A stretch of 64,000 nucleotides of DNA from Labrys wisconsinensis (GTDB lineage Bacteria; Pseudomonadota; Alphaproteobacteria; Rhizobiales; Labraceae), in assembly GCF_030814995.1 (NCBI RefSeq), contig NZ_JAUSVX010000015.1, positions 1-64,000 of the forward strand, written 5' to 3'. Below are positions 42,496 to 51,426 of the stretch, piece after piece. Numbering within the stretch: the first letter of the stretch is position 1; each line of letters starts with the position of its first letter. The notes beneath the pieces are model-generated. The model had not been told where the DNA came from. It ran no database searches and saw only the letters and a list, made by a program, of their open reading frames with translations. Both the position numbers and the translations under genes were made by a program.

Positions 42496-43287
42496 TCAGT
42501 CGTAGAAGCCCGGCGATTGCCTGAACTTCGGCCAGGCGTCCGGATCATGGCCGGTCACCACCTGAGCGCCGGTCCGTGCGGCCAGCGTCCGCAGCTTCTG
42601 CACCGAGCGGACCGTGTCGACGGTGGAGGCGAGGAAGCCAGGCAGCGCCTTCTCGTTCCAGTGGTCGAGCGTATAGGCCGCGTCGATGGTGAGCAGGAGC
42701 GGCCCGCTCTTGGGCAGGGTCACCAGGAAGGACTGGTGGCCCGGCGCATGGCCCGGCGTGAAGACCATCTTCAGCGTGCCGTCGCCGAAGAGGTCGAATC
42801 CGTCGGTGGCCTCGCCCTCCAGGAACTGCCATTTCAGGCCCGGCCGGTCGAAGTCGTTGCGGATATAGCCGCCGCGCGCGAACCAGTCGGGCGTGAAGGC
42901 ATATTCGTATTCCCGGCGCTGCACGAGGTGCACCGCGTTGGGGAAGCGCCCGATGGCGCCGGTATGGTCGAGATGCAGGTGCGACTGCACGACGTGGGTG
43001 ACGTCCTCGGCCCGGATGCCCGTGCGCTCGAGCCGCTGCACGCAGCCGTCGTCTTCCGTCATGACCGGCCAGTAGACGTCGACGATGCCGCCCCAATAGG
43101 TGCGGGGATCCCGGGCGCATTCCACCGCGTTGCCGCCGTCGATCACCACGATGCCCTTGGGGTGCTTGAGGAGGAACCAGGGCACGGGGATCTCGTAATC
43201 CTCGTTCAGGCCCTGGTTCATCTTGATGTTGTGCACCTTGCACTTCAGCGTTCCGCTCTGGAACATGTGAAGCTCGATGTCGCTCAT
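42496..43287 (-). CDS. MBL-fold lactonase (AttM/BlcC/AiiA-like)
   Basis: A 263-residue metallo-beta-lactamase-fold hydrolase. The dinuclear metal motif HxHxDH is His103, His105, Asp107 and His108 (SHLHLDHTG), with later ligands in PGHAPGH and Asp in TIDAAYTLD. Length and the PWFLLKHPKG and NEDYEIPVPW start match AttM/BlcC lactonases, which open gamma-butyrolactone and N-acyl-homoserine lactones. Thirty-four bp downstream of the transhydrogenase gene on the same strand, it fits the first step of a lactone catabolic route. Confidence 0.85.
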   Translation of the reverse strand: MSDIELHMFQSGTLKCKVHNIKMNQGLNEDYEIPVPWFLLKHPKGIVVIDGGNAVECARDPRTYWGGIVDVYWPVMTEDDGCVQRLERTGIRAEDVTHVVQSHLHLDHTGAIGRFPNAVHLVQRREYEYAFTPDWFARGGYIRNDFDRPGLKWQFLEGEATDGFDLFGDGTLKMVFTPGHAPGHQSFLVTLPKSGPLLLTIDAAYTLDHWNEKALPGFLASTVDTVRSVQKLRTLAARTGAQVVTGHDPDAWPKFRQSPGFYD

Positions 43288-43321
43288 CGTTTCCTCCTTT
43301 GGCGTTCGTGCGGGGCGATGG

Positions 43322-44608
43322 CTACCAGTTGGCGATCGACTGGCGGAAGATGGTCTCGATCTCGGCGGCGCCGGCTGCCTTGGGGGCTCCCACCAGCAGG
43401 CGCTGCTGCTTGAGCGCGCCCTGCACCAGGGCCGGGATGTCGGCGTCCTCGTAGCCGAGCGCCGCGATGCCCGCCGGCGCGCCGACGTCCTTCATCAGCG
43501 CGATCAGGGCGTCGGGCAGGGAGTGCGGTCCGGGATCGGTGATCGGGCCGCCGGTCAGGAGCTCCGCCGCCCGGATGTGCTTGTCCGGCGCGGCGTCATA
43601 GGTGAAGCGGAAGGCGGCCGGCGAGGTGACGATCACGGAAAAGCCGTGCGGCACGAAATTGTGCCCGGTCGGATAGCCCTCCGCCCGGTAGCCGTGCTTG
43701 AGGCCGGCGAGGGGATAGGCGCAGGCGTGCGGGATATGCACGCCGGCCGTGCCGAAGCCGATGCCGGCCATGGTGGCGCCGAGCATCATCGTGCCGCGCG
43801 CTTCCAGGTCGTCGCCGTCGCGCACCGCGCGCCGGAGATAGCGTCCGCCGAACTCGATCGCCTTCAGCGACCAGATGTCCGCCACCGGGTTGCTGCCCTG
43901 GTAGGGCGGCCGCTCGTCCGGCGTCGCCGGCCGGGGCCGGGCGTCGAAAGGCCGCGAGATGAAGGACTCGACGGCATGGCAGACCACGTCGAGCCCGCAG
44001 GCCGCCGTCACCGCCGCGGGCGTGGTGCGCGCCAGCTCCGGATCGACGATCGCCAGGGTCGGGCGCATGGTGCGGTGCGAGATGCCGGTCTTCATCTTCA
44101 GGTCGGGAATGTCGAGCACCGCCACGGTGGTGGCTTCCGAGCCGGAGCCGGAGGTGGTGGGCACGGCGATCAGGGGCCTGAGCGGCGAGGGCGGCTTGCG
44201 CCCGCCACCCACGGGCGCGTTGACATAGTCGATGATGGCCCCGCCATGGGTGCGGATCAGGTTGGCGACCTTGGCCGTGTCGATGGTCGAGCCGCCGCCG
44301 AGCGCCACGAAGCCGTCGACGTCCTGCTCGGCCGCGAAGCGGGCGGCCGCGCCGAAGGAATCGATCGTCGGCTCGACATGGATGTCCTCGAAGGTGGTGA
44401 CCCTCACCCCGGCCTGCTCGATGATCCCCTGCACCCGCTCGGTGAGGCCGAGCCGGCGCAGGTGCGGATCGGCCACCAGCAGCACGCGGGCGAGCCCCAG
44501 CCGCTTCAGCTCCCAGCCGAGCTCCTCCACGGCGCCGTGGCCGTATTTGAGCTGGGTCGCCTCGAGCGTGAAGATCGTCTCGTTGGGTCCGCGGTCCGTG
44601 GACGTCAT
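43322..44608 (-). CDS. Hydroxyacid-oxoacid transhydrogenase (ADHFE1-like iron-type ADH)
   Basis: A 428-residue iron-type alcohol dehydrogenase. It resembles the hydroxyacid-oxoacid transhydrogenase ADHFE1: GGGSTIDTAKVANL, VPTTSGSGSEATTVAVLD, CHAVESF, PYQGSNPVADIW, RAVRDGDDLEAR, and GIGFGTAGVHIPHACAYPL with metal-binding His. HOT converts 4-hydroxybutyrate plus 2-oxoglutarate to succinate semialdehyde plus D-2-hydroxyglutarate without free NAD. ATG 44608 has GGGAGG six bases before it. It leads the minus-strand lactonase/SDR/SorC cluster and diverges from a D-2-hydroxyglutarate-dehydrogenase-like gene, which supports this reaction. Confidence 0.87.
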   Translation of the reverse strand: MTSTDRGPNETIFTLEATQLKYGHGAVEELGWELKRLGLARVLLVADPHLRRLGLTERVQGIIEQAGVRVTTFEDIHVEPTIDSFGAAARFAAEQDVDGFVALGGGSTIDTAKVANLIRTHGGAIIDYVNAPVGGGRKPPSPLRPLIAVPTTSGSGSEATTVAVLDIPDLKMKTGISHRTMRPTLAIVDPELARTTPAAVTAACGLDVVCHAVESFISRPFDARPRPATPDERPPYQGSNPVADIWSLKAIEFGGRYLRRAVRDGDDLEARGTMMLGATMAGIGFGTAGVHIPHACAYPLAGLKHGYRAEGYPTGHNFVPHGFSVIVTSPAAFRFTYDAAPDKHIRAAELLTGGPITDPGPHSLPDALIALMKDVGAPAGIAALGYEDADIPALVQGALKQQRLLVGAPKAAGAAEIETIFRQSIANW

Positions 44609-44691
44609 GCCGGCCTCCCTCGATCTGCGTGCGGTCCCGGGCGGTCGGGACGCCGTCTGCGAATTGTTTTGCAAATTTCCACGAGTTTCGT

Positions 44692-44720
44692 ACCATGTCA
44701 ATGTCACTTCGTCACATGGT
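44692..44720. promoter_or_regulatory. Inverted repeat in the divergent catabolic promoter
   Basis: ACCATGT (44692-44698) and ACATGGT (44714-44720) form a perfect 7-bp inverted repeat with a 15-bp spacer, ending 6 bp before the flavoprotein start codon. Placed between two divergent catabolic genes, it is a candidate site for the GntR or SorC regulator of the locus. Confidence 0.45.
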
Positions 44721-44726
44721 CATATT

Positions 44727-46190
44727 ATGAATTTGCCGCAGGACCAATCGCTCCAGCATCCGGTCGTGGCGCGGCTCGCCGCGGCGCTGCCGCCGGGCGC
44801 GGTCCTGACCAGCCCTGCGGATCGGGCCGCCTTCGAGACCGACTGGCGGCGCCTGCATGCCCATCCCGCGCTCTGCGTGGTCCAGCCGGGCAGCACGGCC
44901 GACGTCGCGGCGGCCGTCCGGATCTGCGCGGAGGCGGCCGTCGGCGTCGTGCCGCAGGGCGGCAATACCGGTCTCGTCGCCGGAGCGGTGCCGGCCGAGG
45001 GCGCCCCGCAGGTGGTGCTCACGCTGCGGCGCATGGCGGCGGTGCGCGCGCTCGACACCGTCGGCGACAGCGTCACGGTCGAGGCGGGCGCCACGCTGCA
45101 GAGCGTGCAGGAGCTGGCGGCCGGGGCCGGGCGGCTCTTCCCGCTGAGCCTTGCCGCCGAAGGCACGGCGCAGATCGGCGGCCTCGTCGCCACCAACGCC
45201 GGCGGCCTGCAGGTGCTGGCCTATGGCTCGATGCGCGCCCTGGTGCTCGGCCTCGAAGTGGTGCTGCCCGACGGCAGCATCTGGGAGGGCCTGCGACCGC
45301 TTCGCAAGGACAATACCGGCTTCGACCTCAAGCAGCTCTTCATCGGCGCCGAGGGCCTGCTCGGCATCGTCACGGCCGCCTGCCTGCGCCTGTTCCCGGC
45401 CGTGACGCAGCGCGTCACCGCGCTTGCCGGCGTGCCGACGGTGGAGAGCGCATTGCGCCTGTTCCAGGCGGCCCGCGACCGGGCCGGGACGGCCCTGACG
45501 ATGTGCGAATTCGTCTCGGGCGAGGCCATGCGCCTCGTCGCGCGCCGGGTTCCGGGCGCGCGACCACCCTTCGATGCGCCGGCCTATGTGCTGCTGGAGC
45601 TCTCCTCGCCTGCCGCCGACCATCCGCTCCGGCATGCGGCCGAGACCGTCCTGGAGGAAGCGCTCGCCGGCGGCCTCGCCCTCGATGCGGTCGTCGCCCA
45701 GAGCGAGCGCGAGCGGCTCCAGCTCCTGCGCCTGCGCGAGGAGATCTCCGACGCCGAGCTCGCCGACGGCGGCGCGGTCAAGCACGACATCGCCGTGCCG
45801 ATCGCGCTCATCCCGGAGACCGTCGCGGCCGTGGAGGCGCTGGTGCGCAGGCGCTTTCCCGGCTACCGCCTCAACGTGTTCGGCCATCTCGGCGACGGCA
45901 ACCTCCACGTCAATGTCCGCCCGCCCGAAGGCTGCAGCGTCGCCGCGATCGGTCCACTCTACCAGGACATCACCTGCGCGGTGGAGGACCTGGCGATGGC
46001 CCGCGGCGGCAGCTTCAGCGCCGAGCACGGCATCGGCCAGATGCGCATCGCCAGCCTCGGGCGCTACAAGAGCGCCGTCGACCTCGCGCTGATGAGCGCT
46101 TTGAAACGGGCTCTCGATCCGCATAACATTCTCAATCCCGGCAAGCTGTTGCCGGCGGGCCAGGGGAGAGACGCGCGTGGCGGTCGATGA
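44727..46190 (+). CDS. FAD-linked oxidase, D-2-hydroxyglutarate dehydrogenase-like
   Basis: A 487-residue VAO/PCMH-type flavoprotein. The FAD-binding domain has VVPQGGNTGLVAGAVP (about residues 73-88), a signature of D2HGDH and GlcD-like dehydrogenases, and AAEGTAQIGGLVATNAGG. The C-terminal domain has the metal site FGHLGDGNLHVNV and the EHGIG end. It oxidises D-2-hydroxy acids, probably D-2-hydroxyglutarate to 2-oxoglutarate, passing electrons to a quinone or flavoprotein. It overlaps the GntR gene by 14 bp and diverges from the transhydrogenase gene whose product it would consume. Confidence 0.85.
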   Translation: MNLPQDQSLQHPVVARLAAALPPGAVLTSPADRAAFETDWRRLHAHPALCVVQPGSTADVAAAVRICAEAAVGVVPQGGNTGLVAGAVPAEGAPQVVLTLRRMAAVRALDTVGDSVTVEAGATLQSVQELAAGAGRLFPLSLAAEGTAQIGGLVATNAGGLQVLAYGSMRALVLGLEVVLPDGSIWEGLRPLRKDNTGFDLKQLFIGAEGLLGIVTAACLRLFPAVTQRVTALAGVPTVESALRLFQAARDRAGTALTMCEFVSGEAMRLVARRVPGARPPFDAPAYVLLELSSPAADHPLRHAAETVLEEALAGGLALDAVVAQSERERLQLLRLREEISDAELADGGAVKHDIAVPIALIPETVAAVEALVRRRFPGYRLNVFGHLGDGNLHVNVRPPEGCSVAAIGPLYQDITCAVEDLAMARGGSFSAEHGIGQMRIASLGRYKSAVDLALMSALKRALDPHNILNPGKLLPAGQGRDARGGR

Positions 46191-46962
46191 GCGGGTGCTG
46201 CGCGGCGCCGCGGCCGCGCCGCTCGGCACGGAGGAGGCGGACCGCCGCATCGGCAGGCCGCTGCCCCTGGCCGAAAAGGTCGTGGCCGCGTTGCAGCGCG
46301 ACATCGAGACAGGCCGATTCGCGGCCGGCGACCGGCTGCCGACCGAGCCGGAGCTGGCGGCGAGCTTCGGGGTGAGCCGCACCGTCATCCGCGAGGCGGT
46401 GTCGCGCCTCAAGGCCGACGGCATGCTCGTCAGCCGCCAGGGGGCGGGCGTCTTCGTCGCCACCGCGCCGCTGCAGCGCTCTTTCCGCATCCGCGACGAG
46501 GAGGTGACGCAGGGCGTCGCCCTGCGCGAGATCTTCGAGCTGCGCCTGTGCCTGGAGGTGGAAGCCGCGGCGCTGGCGGCGGTCCGGCGCAGCGAAGCGG
46601 ATCTCGCCGTGCTGGCCCATTGGCTCGGCGAGATGGACCGCACCAAGCACGGCGCCGATGTCGGCGTCGGGGCCGACATCGAGTTCCATCGCGCCGTGGC
46701 CGCCGCCAGCGGCAACGGCAAGCTTGCCGATTTCCAGCGCTATCTCTCCTCGCTGCTCTCCGAGAGCGTGACCATCGCCCGTACCAACACGCTCAAGCAG
46801 CCGGCGCTGGTCGATGCGGTGATCGAGGAGCACCGGCGCATTCACCGGGCCATCGGGGAGGGCTCGGCCGCGCGGGCCCGCGAGGCGATGCGAAGCCATC
46901 TGCTGCATGCGGCCATGCGCCTCTCGGTGATCGGCGAGGCGGAGGCGGCCCAGCTGGCCTGA
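46177..46962 (+). CDS. FCD-domain GntR (FadR-type) transcriptional regulator
   Basis: A 261-residue regulator: winged helix (about 25-90) with GDRLPTEPELAASFGVSRTVIREAVSRL, then an all-helical FCD effector domain (about 105-240) with LRLCLEVEAAALAA and EEHRRIHRAI. FCD regulators often bind hydroxy-acids or sugar acids, consistent with the co-transcribed D-2-hydroxyacid dehydrogenase. GTG start with GGGGAGAG upstream and 14-bp overlap with the preceding gene. Confidence 0.88.
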   Translation: MAVDERVLRGAAAAPLGTEEADRRIGRPLPLAEKVVAALQRDIETGRFAAGDRLPTEPELAASFGVSRTVIREAVSRLKADGMLVSRQGAGVFVATAPLQRSFRIRDEEVTQGVALREIFELRLCLEVEAAALAAVRRSEADLAVLAHWLGEMDRTKHGADVGVGADIEFHRAVAAASGNGKLADFQRYLSSLLSESVTIARTNTLKQPALVDAVIEEHRRIHRAIGEGSAARAREAMRSHLLHAAMRLSVIGEAEAAQLA

Positions 46963-46970
46963 CGAGCCGG

Positions 46971-47756
46971 TCAGGCCTGGTCCACCGCGACATAGACGAC
47001 GATGCGCAGCTCCGGCAGCACTTCGGGGATCAGGGTCGTGTGCTGGAAGGCCGAAGTGCCGCGCGCGGTGCGGTAGACATAGATGCCCTCGCCGGCGTCG
47101 GTCACCTCCTGGTCCGCCCACATCCGCCGGAAATCGGCGCTGCAGGCGCTCATCTGCTCAACCAGAGCGGCCAGGTCGGCGCTGCCGGCGGCCCGGCCAT
47201 AGTTCAGGCGGAGCTTCGCCACCAGGCTGCGGGCGTCCTGCTCCCAGTTGGGCATGGCCTTGCGCTCGTGGGGGCGGGTGAACATCAGGCGGAGGACGTT
47301 GCGCTCCGCCGCCGGGATAGCGCCGAAGTCGCCGAACGTCCGGGTGTTGGCGGCGTTCCAGGCGAGCACGTCGAAGCGCTCGTTGCGGGCATAGGCGGGG
47401 CTGTCGATGCGGTCGAGGATGGCCTGGAGCTTGGCGAGGGCCGAGGCCGGCGGGGCCGGCGGAGCGGCGAGGGCCGGCCCGGCCTGAGCCAGGGCGAGGA
47501 GGTGCAGCCGCTCCACCTCGCTCAGCCTCAGCGCGCGGGCGAGATTGTCGAGGAACGGCGCCGAGACGCGGATCGCCCGACCCTGCTCCAGCCACGTGTA
47601 CCAGGTCAGCCCGACCCCGGCGAGCGCGGCCACCTCCTCGCGGCGCAGGCCGGGCAGGCGCCGGCCGCGCCCCGCCGGAAGCCCGACCGCTTCCGGCGTC
47701 AGCCCTGCCCGCCGCGCCTTCAGGAATCGGGAGAGCTCCTCGCGCAGCTCAGCCAT
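46971..47756 (-). CDS. XRE/MmyB-type transcriptional regulator
   Basis: A 261-residue regulator with an N-terminal XRE helix-turn-helix (about 5-75; PGLRREEVAALAGVGLTWYTWLEQG) and a C-terminal PAS-like MmyB ligand-binding domain (about 100-255), with FDVLAWNAANTRTFGDF and the end VVYVA. Members bind fatty acids and often control a neighbouring dehydrogenase or transporter. It is divergent from the MFS gene at 47864, which is its probable target. Confidence 0.87.
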   Translation of the reverse strand: MAELREELSRFLKARRAGLTPEAVGLPAGRGRRLPGLRREEVAALAGVGLTWYTWLEQGRAIRVSAPFLDNLARALRLSEVERLHLLALAQAGPALAAPPAPPASALAKLQAILDRIDSPAYARNERFDVLAWNAANTRTFGDFGAIPAAERNVLRLMFTRPHERKAMPNWEQDARSLVAKLRLNYGRAAGSADLAALVEQMSACSADFRRMWADQEVTDAGEGIYVYRTARGTSAFQHTTLIPEVLPELRIVVYVAVDQA

Positions 47757-47863
47757 TGCCGGCGCGCTCCGATCCTGGTGTTGGCAGTGCTGGCACGATT
47801 TCTCCTCTGCACGGGATCGCCGGTCTCATGGAAGATCCGCCCGGGATTCGCGGCGGAGGCGGC

Positions 47864-49054
47864 ATGTTCGTCATCATAGTCCTGTGGGCGGCGTTCTTCG
47901 TGATCAATTTCAACGTCGCGATGATGATCCCGCTGCTGCCCTTCATGCAGCACGACATCGGCCTGACCCCCGGCGAATCGGGCCTGGTGCTGGCGGCCTT
48001 TCCCGTCGTCGCCCTCCTCGCCAATCTCGCCCTGGGGCCGTTCATCGACCGCTACGGGCGCCGGCGCTTCATCGTCGCGGGCGCGGCCGGCTGCGCCGGG
48101 CTCCTGCTCGCGACCGCCGCCGGGCACAGCGCCGCGCCGGTGGTGCTCGGCCGGGCGGCGACCGGCCTGTTCATGCCGATGGTCGGCGCCTCGGTGTTCG
48201 CCGCCATCGCCGACCACGTGCCGCCATCGGGCCGCGCCCGCGCCGCCGGCATCGTCACCTCGGCAGCGCCCATCGCCTTCCTGGTCTCCATGTCGCTCGG
48301 GCTGCTGCTGGGCGGCCTGGTCTCCTGGCGGGCCTCGCTGATCCTCTTCGCCGCCGTCTGCCTGGCCCTGGCCGTGGCGGCATCGGCGCTGCCGGCGGCC
48401 GCGGAGATGCCCGGCGCGCCGGTCTCCTGGCGGAGCTACCGCGAGCGGCTGCTGCCGCGCTCGCCGGCAAGCGGCACGGGCCTGCTGCTCGCCTGCTATT
48501 TCTGCTGGTCCGCCGGGATGTATGTCTTCCTCGGGCTCTATCCCGGCTGGCTGGTGCAGCACGGCCTGGCCGGTGCGGGCACGGGGGTGATCGGCCTGGT
48601 GCTGTTTCTCGGCGAGCTCGGCGGCCTGGCCGGCGCGCTCCTGTCCCCGCGGCTGTCGCGGCTCTTCGGCCACGGCCTCGTCGCCTGCGCCATGGCCTCG
48701 CTGGCGATCGCGCTGCTGATGCCGCTGGTCCCGCTCGGCGTCGGCAGGCCGCTGGCCCAGGCGCTCGCCTATGGCCTCTTCGCCTTCGGCCGCGACCTGA
48801 TGCTCGCCCTGATCCTGGGCGGCGCCATGACGCTCGTTCCCGCCGGCCGGCGGGGCAGCCTCAACGCCACGCTCAACGCGGTCTACCAGAGCGGCGCCAC
48901 GCTGGGCGGGCTGGCGAGCGCCCGGCTCTACGGGCTGCGTCCCGACTTCACGGCCAATGCGGCCGTCGCCTCGGCGGTGTTCGCCGCCTGCGCCGTCATG
49001 CTCTGGATCCTGGCGCGGCTCCGGCCGCGGGCCGATGCGCTCGTGGCCGAGTGA
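47864..49054 (+). CDS. MFS transporter
   Basis: A 396-residue 12-helix major facilitator. The N-terminal helix [19 protein letters not shown] is followed by motif A-like [15 protein letters not shown] and by [17 protein letters not shown]. The best match is a drug:proton (DHA1) exporter; substrate unknown. ATG 47864 has GGAGG four bases away; ATG 47828 (MEDPPGI) is an alternative with no site. It shares a promoter region with the MmyB-type regulator. Confidence 0.83.
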   Translation: MFVIIVLWAAFFVINFNVAMMIPLLPFMQHDIGLTPGESGLVLAAFPVVALLANLALGPFIDRYGRRRFIVAGAAGCAGLLLATAAGHSAAPVVLGRAATGLFMPMVGASVFAAIADHVPPSGRARAAGIVTSAAPIAFLVSMSLGLLLGGLVSWRASLILFAAVCLALAVAASALPAAAEMPGAPVSWRSYRERLLPRSPASGTGLLLACYFCWSAGMYVFLGLYPGWLVQHGLAGAGTGVIGLVLFLGELGGLAGALLSPRLSRLFGHGLVACAMASLAIALLMPLVPLGVGRPLAQALAYGLFAFGRDLMLALILGGAMTLVPAGRRGSLNATLNAVYQSGATLGGLASARLYGLRPDFTANAAVASAVFAACAVMLWILARLRPRADALVAE

Positions 49055-49126
49055 CGCCACGTCGGGCCGGACGAGGCGGCTCGCTTGCCCATTGCAAAAT
49101 CGCGCGAAGCCGCTTACGAACGGCAG

Positions 49127-49203
49127 CACATCAAGAGTTGGGCCGACGCCCAACGCCAACCTGCTTCCCGAGCAAGGTGGCGCTCCCGATGAGGGAGGAT
49201 GTG
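49127..49203 (+). ncRNA. Compact SAM-I-like (S-box) riboswitch candidate
   Basis: The leader of metA can fold as P1 CACATC (49127-49132) with GATGTG (49198-49203); then AAGA; P2 hairpin GTTGGGC/GCCCAAC (49137-49154); GCCAACC followed by P3 CCTGCT with AGCAAGG (49160-49177); the GGTGGCGCTCC joining element; and P4 CTCCC/GGGAG (49183-49197). This order and the CAACC...AAGGTG pocket resemble the SAM-I class. P2 lacks the usual kink-turn and pseudoknot loop. It lies 138 bp before metA, a methionine gene, so SAM feedback is plausible. Confidence 0.6.
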
Positions 49204-49340
49204 GCCGAACCGGCAACCAAACGGGTCCCGCCACAGCGTCTGCTCTCTCGCGATGCAAGGGGACTGGTCCGCCCATGGCGTGCCGGTCGCCGAGGACGAC
49301 CGAGCCGGCCGCCCGGTGCCGGGGACAACGAGACAGACCG

Positions 49341-50378
49341 ATGCCGATCAAGATTCCCGACGATCTTCCCGCCCGCGCCACCCTGGAAACCGAGGGTGTG
49401 ATGGTGATGCGCGAAACCGATGCGGTGCGCCAGGACATCCGGCCGCTGCGCATCGCCCTGCTCAACCTGATGCCCAACAAGATGAAGACCGAGACGCAGT
49501 TCGCGCGGCTGCTCGGCGCCACGCCGCTCCAGGTCGAGCTGACGCTGGTGAAGATCACCAACCACGTCTCGCGCAACACGCCGAGCGAGCACATGATCTC
49601 GTTCTATCGGACCTGGGAGGACGTCAGCGCCGAGAAGTTCGACGGCCTGATCGTGACGGGTGCGCCGGTGGAGCTGATCCCGTTCGAGGAGGTGACCTAC
49701 TGGGACGAGCTGCGTCGCATCTTCGACTGGAGCCAGATCAACGTCCACGGCACCTTCAACATCTGCTGGGGCGCGCAGGCCGCGGTCCATCACTTCCACG
49801 GCATGCCCAAGCATGCGCTGCCGAGCAAGGCGTTCGGCGTCTACAGCCACCGCAACCTGGCGCCGGCCTCGCCCTATCTGCGCGGCTTCTCCGACGACTT
49901 CTCCATCCCCGTGTCACGCTGGACCGAGGTGCGGCGCGAGGACATCCCCGCGGCGAGCGGCATGAGCGTGCTGATGGACTCCGACGAGGCCGGGCTGTGC
50001 CTGCTCCACGACCCCGCCCATCGCTCGCTGCACATGTTCAACCACATCGAGTACGATTCCCAGTCGCTGGCGGACGAGTATTTCCGCGACCTCGGCGCGG
50101 GAAAGTCGATCCAGCTGCCGCACGGCTATTTCCCGAAGGATGACCCGAGCCGCCAGCCGCAGAACCGCTGGCGCAGCCATGCCCATCTCCTGTTCGGCAA
50201 CTGGATCAATCAGATCTACCAGACCACGCCCTTCGACGTCGCGGCGATCAGCGAGGGGCTGGCCGCCGCGAGCGGCAGGCGGCCAGCCGACGCGCCTCAG
50301 CCCATCGTCACCACGAGCTTGCCGAACGGCCCGCGGTCGAGGGCGGCGAGGGCCTCGGGCAGCTCGGCCAGGCCGTAG
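49341..50378 (+). CDS. metA: Homoserine O-acetyltransferase (MetA type)
   Basis: A 345-residue enzyme making O-acylhomoserine, the first committed step of methionine synthesis. Cys142 is the acyl-accepting nucleophile (FNICWGAQ), with His in [10 protein letters not shown] and Glu nearby. Residue 111 is Glu ([12 protein letters not shown]), the residue linked to acetyl-CoA rather than succinyl-CoA use in characterised MetA enzymes. The body ends normally at about residue 310 ([13 protein letters not shown]), but the frame runs on about 35 residues and overlaps the convergent dehydrogenase gene by 82 bp. A SAM-I-like leader lies upstream. Confidence 0.93.
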   Translation: MPIKIPDDLPARATLETEGVMVMRETDAVRQDIRPLRIALLNLMPNKMKTETQFARLLGATPLQVELTLVKITNHVSRNTPSEHMISFYRTWEDVSAEKFDGLIVTGAPVELIPFEEVTYWDELRRIFDWSQINVHGTFNICWGAQAAVHHFHGMPKHALPSKAFGVYSHRNLAPASPYLRGFSDDFSIPVSRWTEVRREDIPAASGMSVLMDSDEAGLCLLHDPAHRSLHMFNHIEYDSQSLADEYFRDLGAGKSIQLPHGYFPKDDPSRQPQNRWRSHAHLLFGNWINQIYQTTPFDVAAISEGLAAASGRRPADAPQPIVTTSLPNGPRSRAARASGSSARP

Positions 50379-51316
50379 CGGGCGCCGATCACCGGCTTCA
50401 GCGCCAGCCGATCGACGGCGCGGACGAAGTCCTCCAGGGCGCGGCGATGGCCGACGCCGATGCCCTGGACGGTCAGCCCCTTCAGCATCAGCGGGCCGAC
50501 CGGCCCGGACACCTCGAAGCCGTCGAGCACGCCGATCACCGAGATGCGCCCGCCCATCGCCGCCGCCTCGATCGAACGGCCGAGATGGGCGCCGCCGACG
50601 ATCTCGAGAATATGGTCGGCGCCGCGGTCGCCGGTCAGCGCGTAGACCGCCTCCACCCAGTTGCCCGCCGTGCGGTCGACGACATGGGTGGCGCCGAGGG
50701 CCTTGGCGCGGGCGAGCTTCTCCGCGCTGCCGGAGACGACGATCACCTCGGCGCCCTGCGCCCGGGCGATCGCCAGGCCGAACAGGGCGACGCCGCCGGT
50801 GCCGTGCACGAGCACGGTCTCACCGGGCCGGACCTGGGCGCGCTCGGCCAGGGCGAACCAGGCGGTCAGCCCGGCGCAGGGCAAGGTGCTCGCCTCTTCG
50901 TCGTCGAGGCTCGCCGGCGACGCCGCCAGCCAGCTCTCGGGGACGGCGATGTACTCGGACAGCACGCCCTGATGGAAGCCGCCGAGCGTCTTGTAGGGCG
51001 GCCGACGGGCGTTGCCGGCGTTCAGCCCATCGATCCAGCCGGGGATGAAGGTGGAGATCACCCGGTCGCCCGGCTTGAACCGGTCGGCCCCCGGCCCCGT
51101 CGCCACCACGCTCCCCGCCATGTCCGACGCCGGAACGAAGGGAAAGGTGAGCGGCAGGCCCATGCCGGTCTCGATCACCAGCTTGTCGCGGTAGTTCAGC
51201 GACACCGCAGCCACCTTGACCAGCACCTCGCCCGGGCCGGGGTCGGGGATCGCAGCGGTGCCGAAGCTCAGGCGATCGCGGCCGATCGCGTCCATGGTCC
51301 AGCGTCTCATCGTCAT
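50297..51316 (-). CDS. MDR-family NAD(P)-dependent alcohol dehydrogenase
   Basis: A 339-residue medium-chain dehydrogenase/reductase. It has the GroES-like domain with [16 protein letters not shown] and GDRVISTF, the nucleotide-binding motif [14 protein letters not shown], and a late [12 protein letters not shown]. The zinc-binding Cys cluster is absent, which suggests an enoyl/quinone-reductase-like enzyme. It diverges from a LysR gene with strong operator-like repeats between them, and its end overlaps metA in convergent orientation. Confidence 0.86.
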   Translation of the reverse strand: MTMRRWTMDAIGRDRLSFGTAAIPDPGPGEVLVKVAAVSLNYRDKLVIETGMGLPLTFPFVPASDMAGSVVATGPGADRFKPGDRVISTFIPGWIDGLNAGNARRPPYKTLGGFHQGVLSEYIAVPESWLAASPASLDDEEASTLPCAGLTAWFALAERAQVRPGETVLVHGTGGVALFGLAIARAQGAEVIVVSGSAEKLARAKALGATHVVDRTAGNWVEAVYALTGDRGADHILEIVGGAHLGRSIEAAAMGGRISVIGVLDGFEVSGPVGPLMLKGLTVQGIGVGHRRALEDFVRAVDRLALKPVIGARYGLAELPEALAALDRGPFGKLVVTMG

Positions 51317-51368
51317 GTCGTGCTCCCAACGAAGCGCCCGCAGGCGGTCGGCCTACGATAGCGTTGCG

Positions 51369-51426
51369 CCATTGTCGCCAGTGACGATAAGATGTCTCAG
51401 AATTGGTGCCTTCGAGGCGACAATGG
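51369..51426. promoter_or_regulatory. LysR binding region (long inverted repeat and LTTR box)
   Basis: CCATTGTCGCC (51369-51379) and GGCGACAATGG (51416-51426) form a perfect 11-bp inverted repeat with a 36-bp spacer; the second arm contains the LysR start codon. Within it, TTGTCG (51372-51377) and CGATAA (51385-51390) form a T-N11-A-type box. This fits a LysR dimer pair controlling itself and the divergent dehydrogenase. Confidence 0.65.

Noticed and set aside
49055-49340. SAM-II riboswitch before metA
   Set aside because: The conserved SAM-II elements (AUUUG-type core and GCUAAA tail) are not found; a SAM-I-like arrangement fits better.
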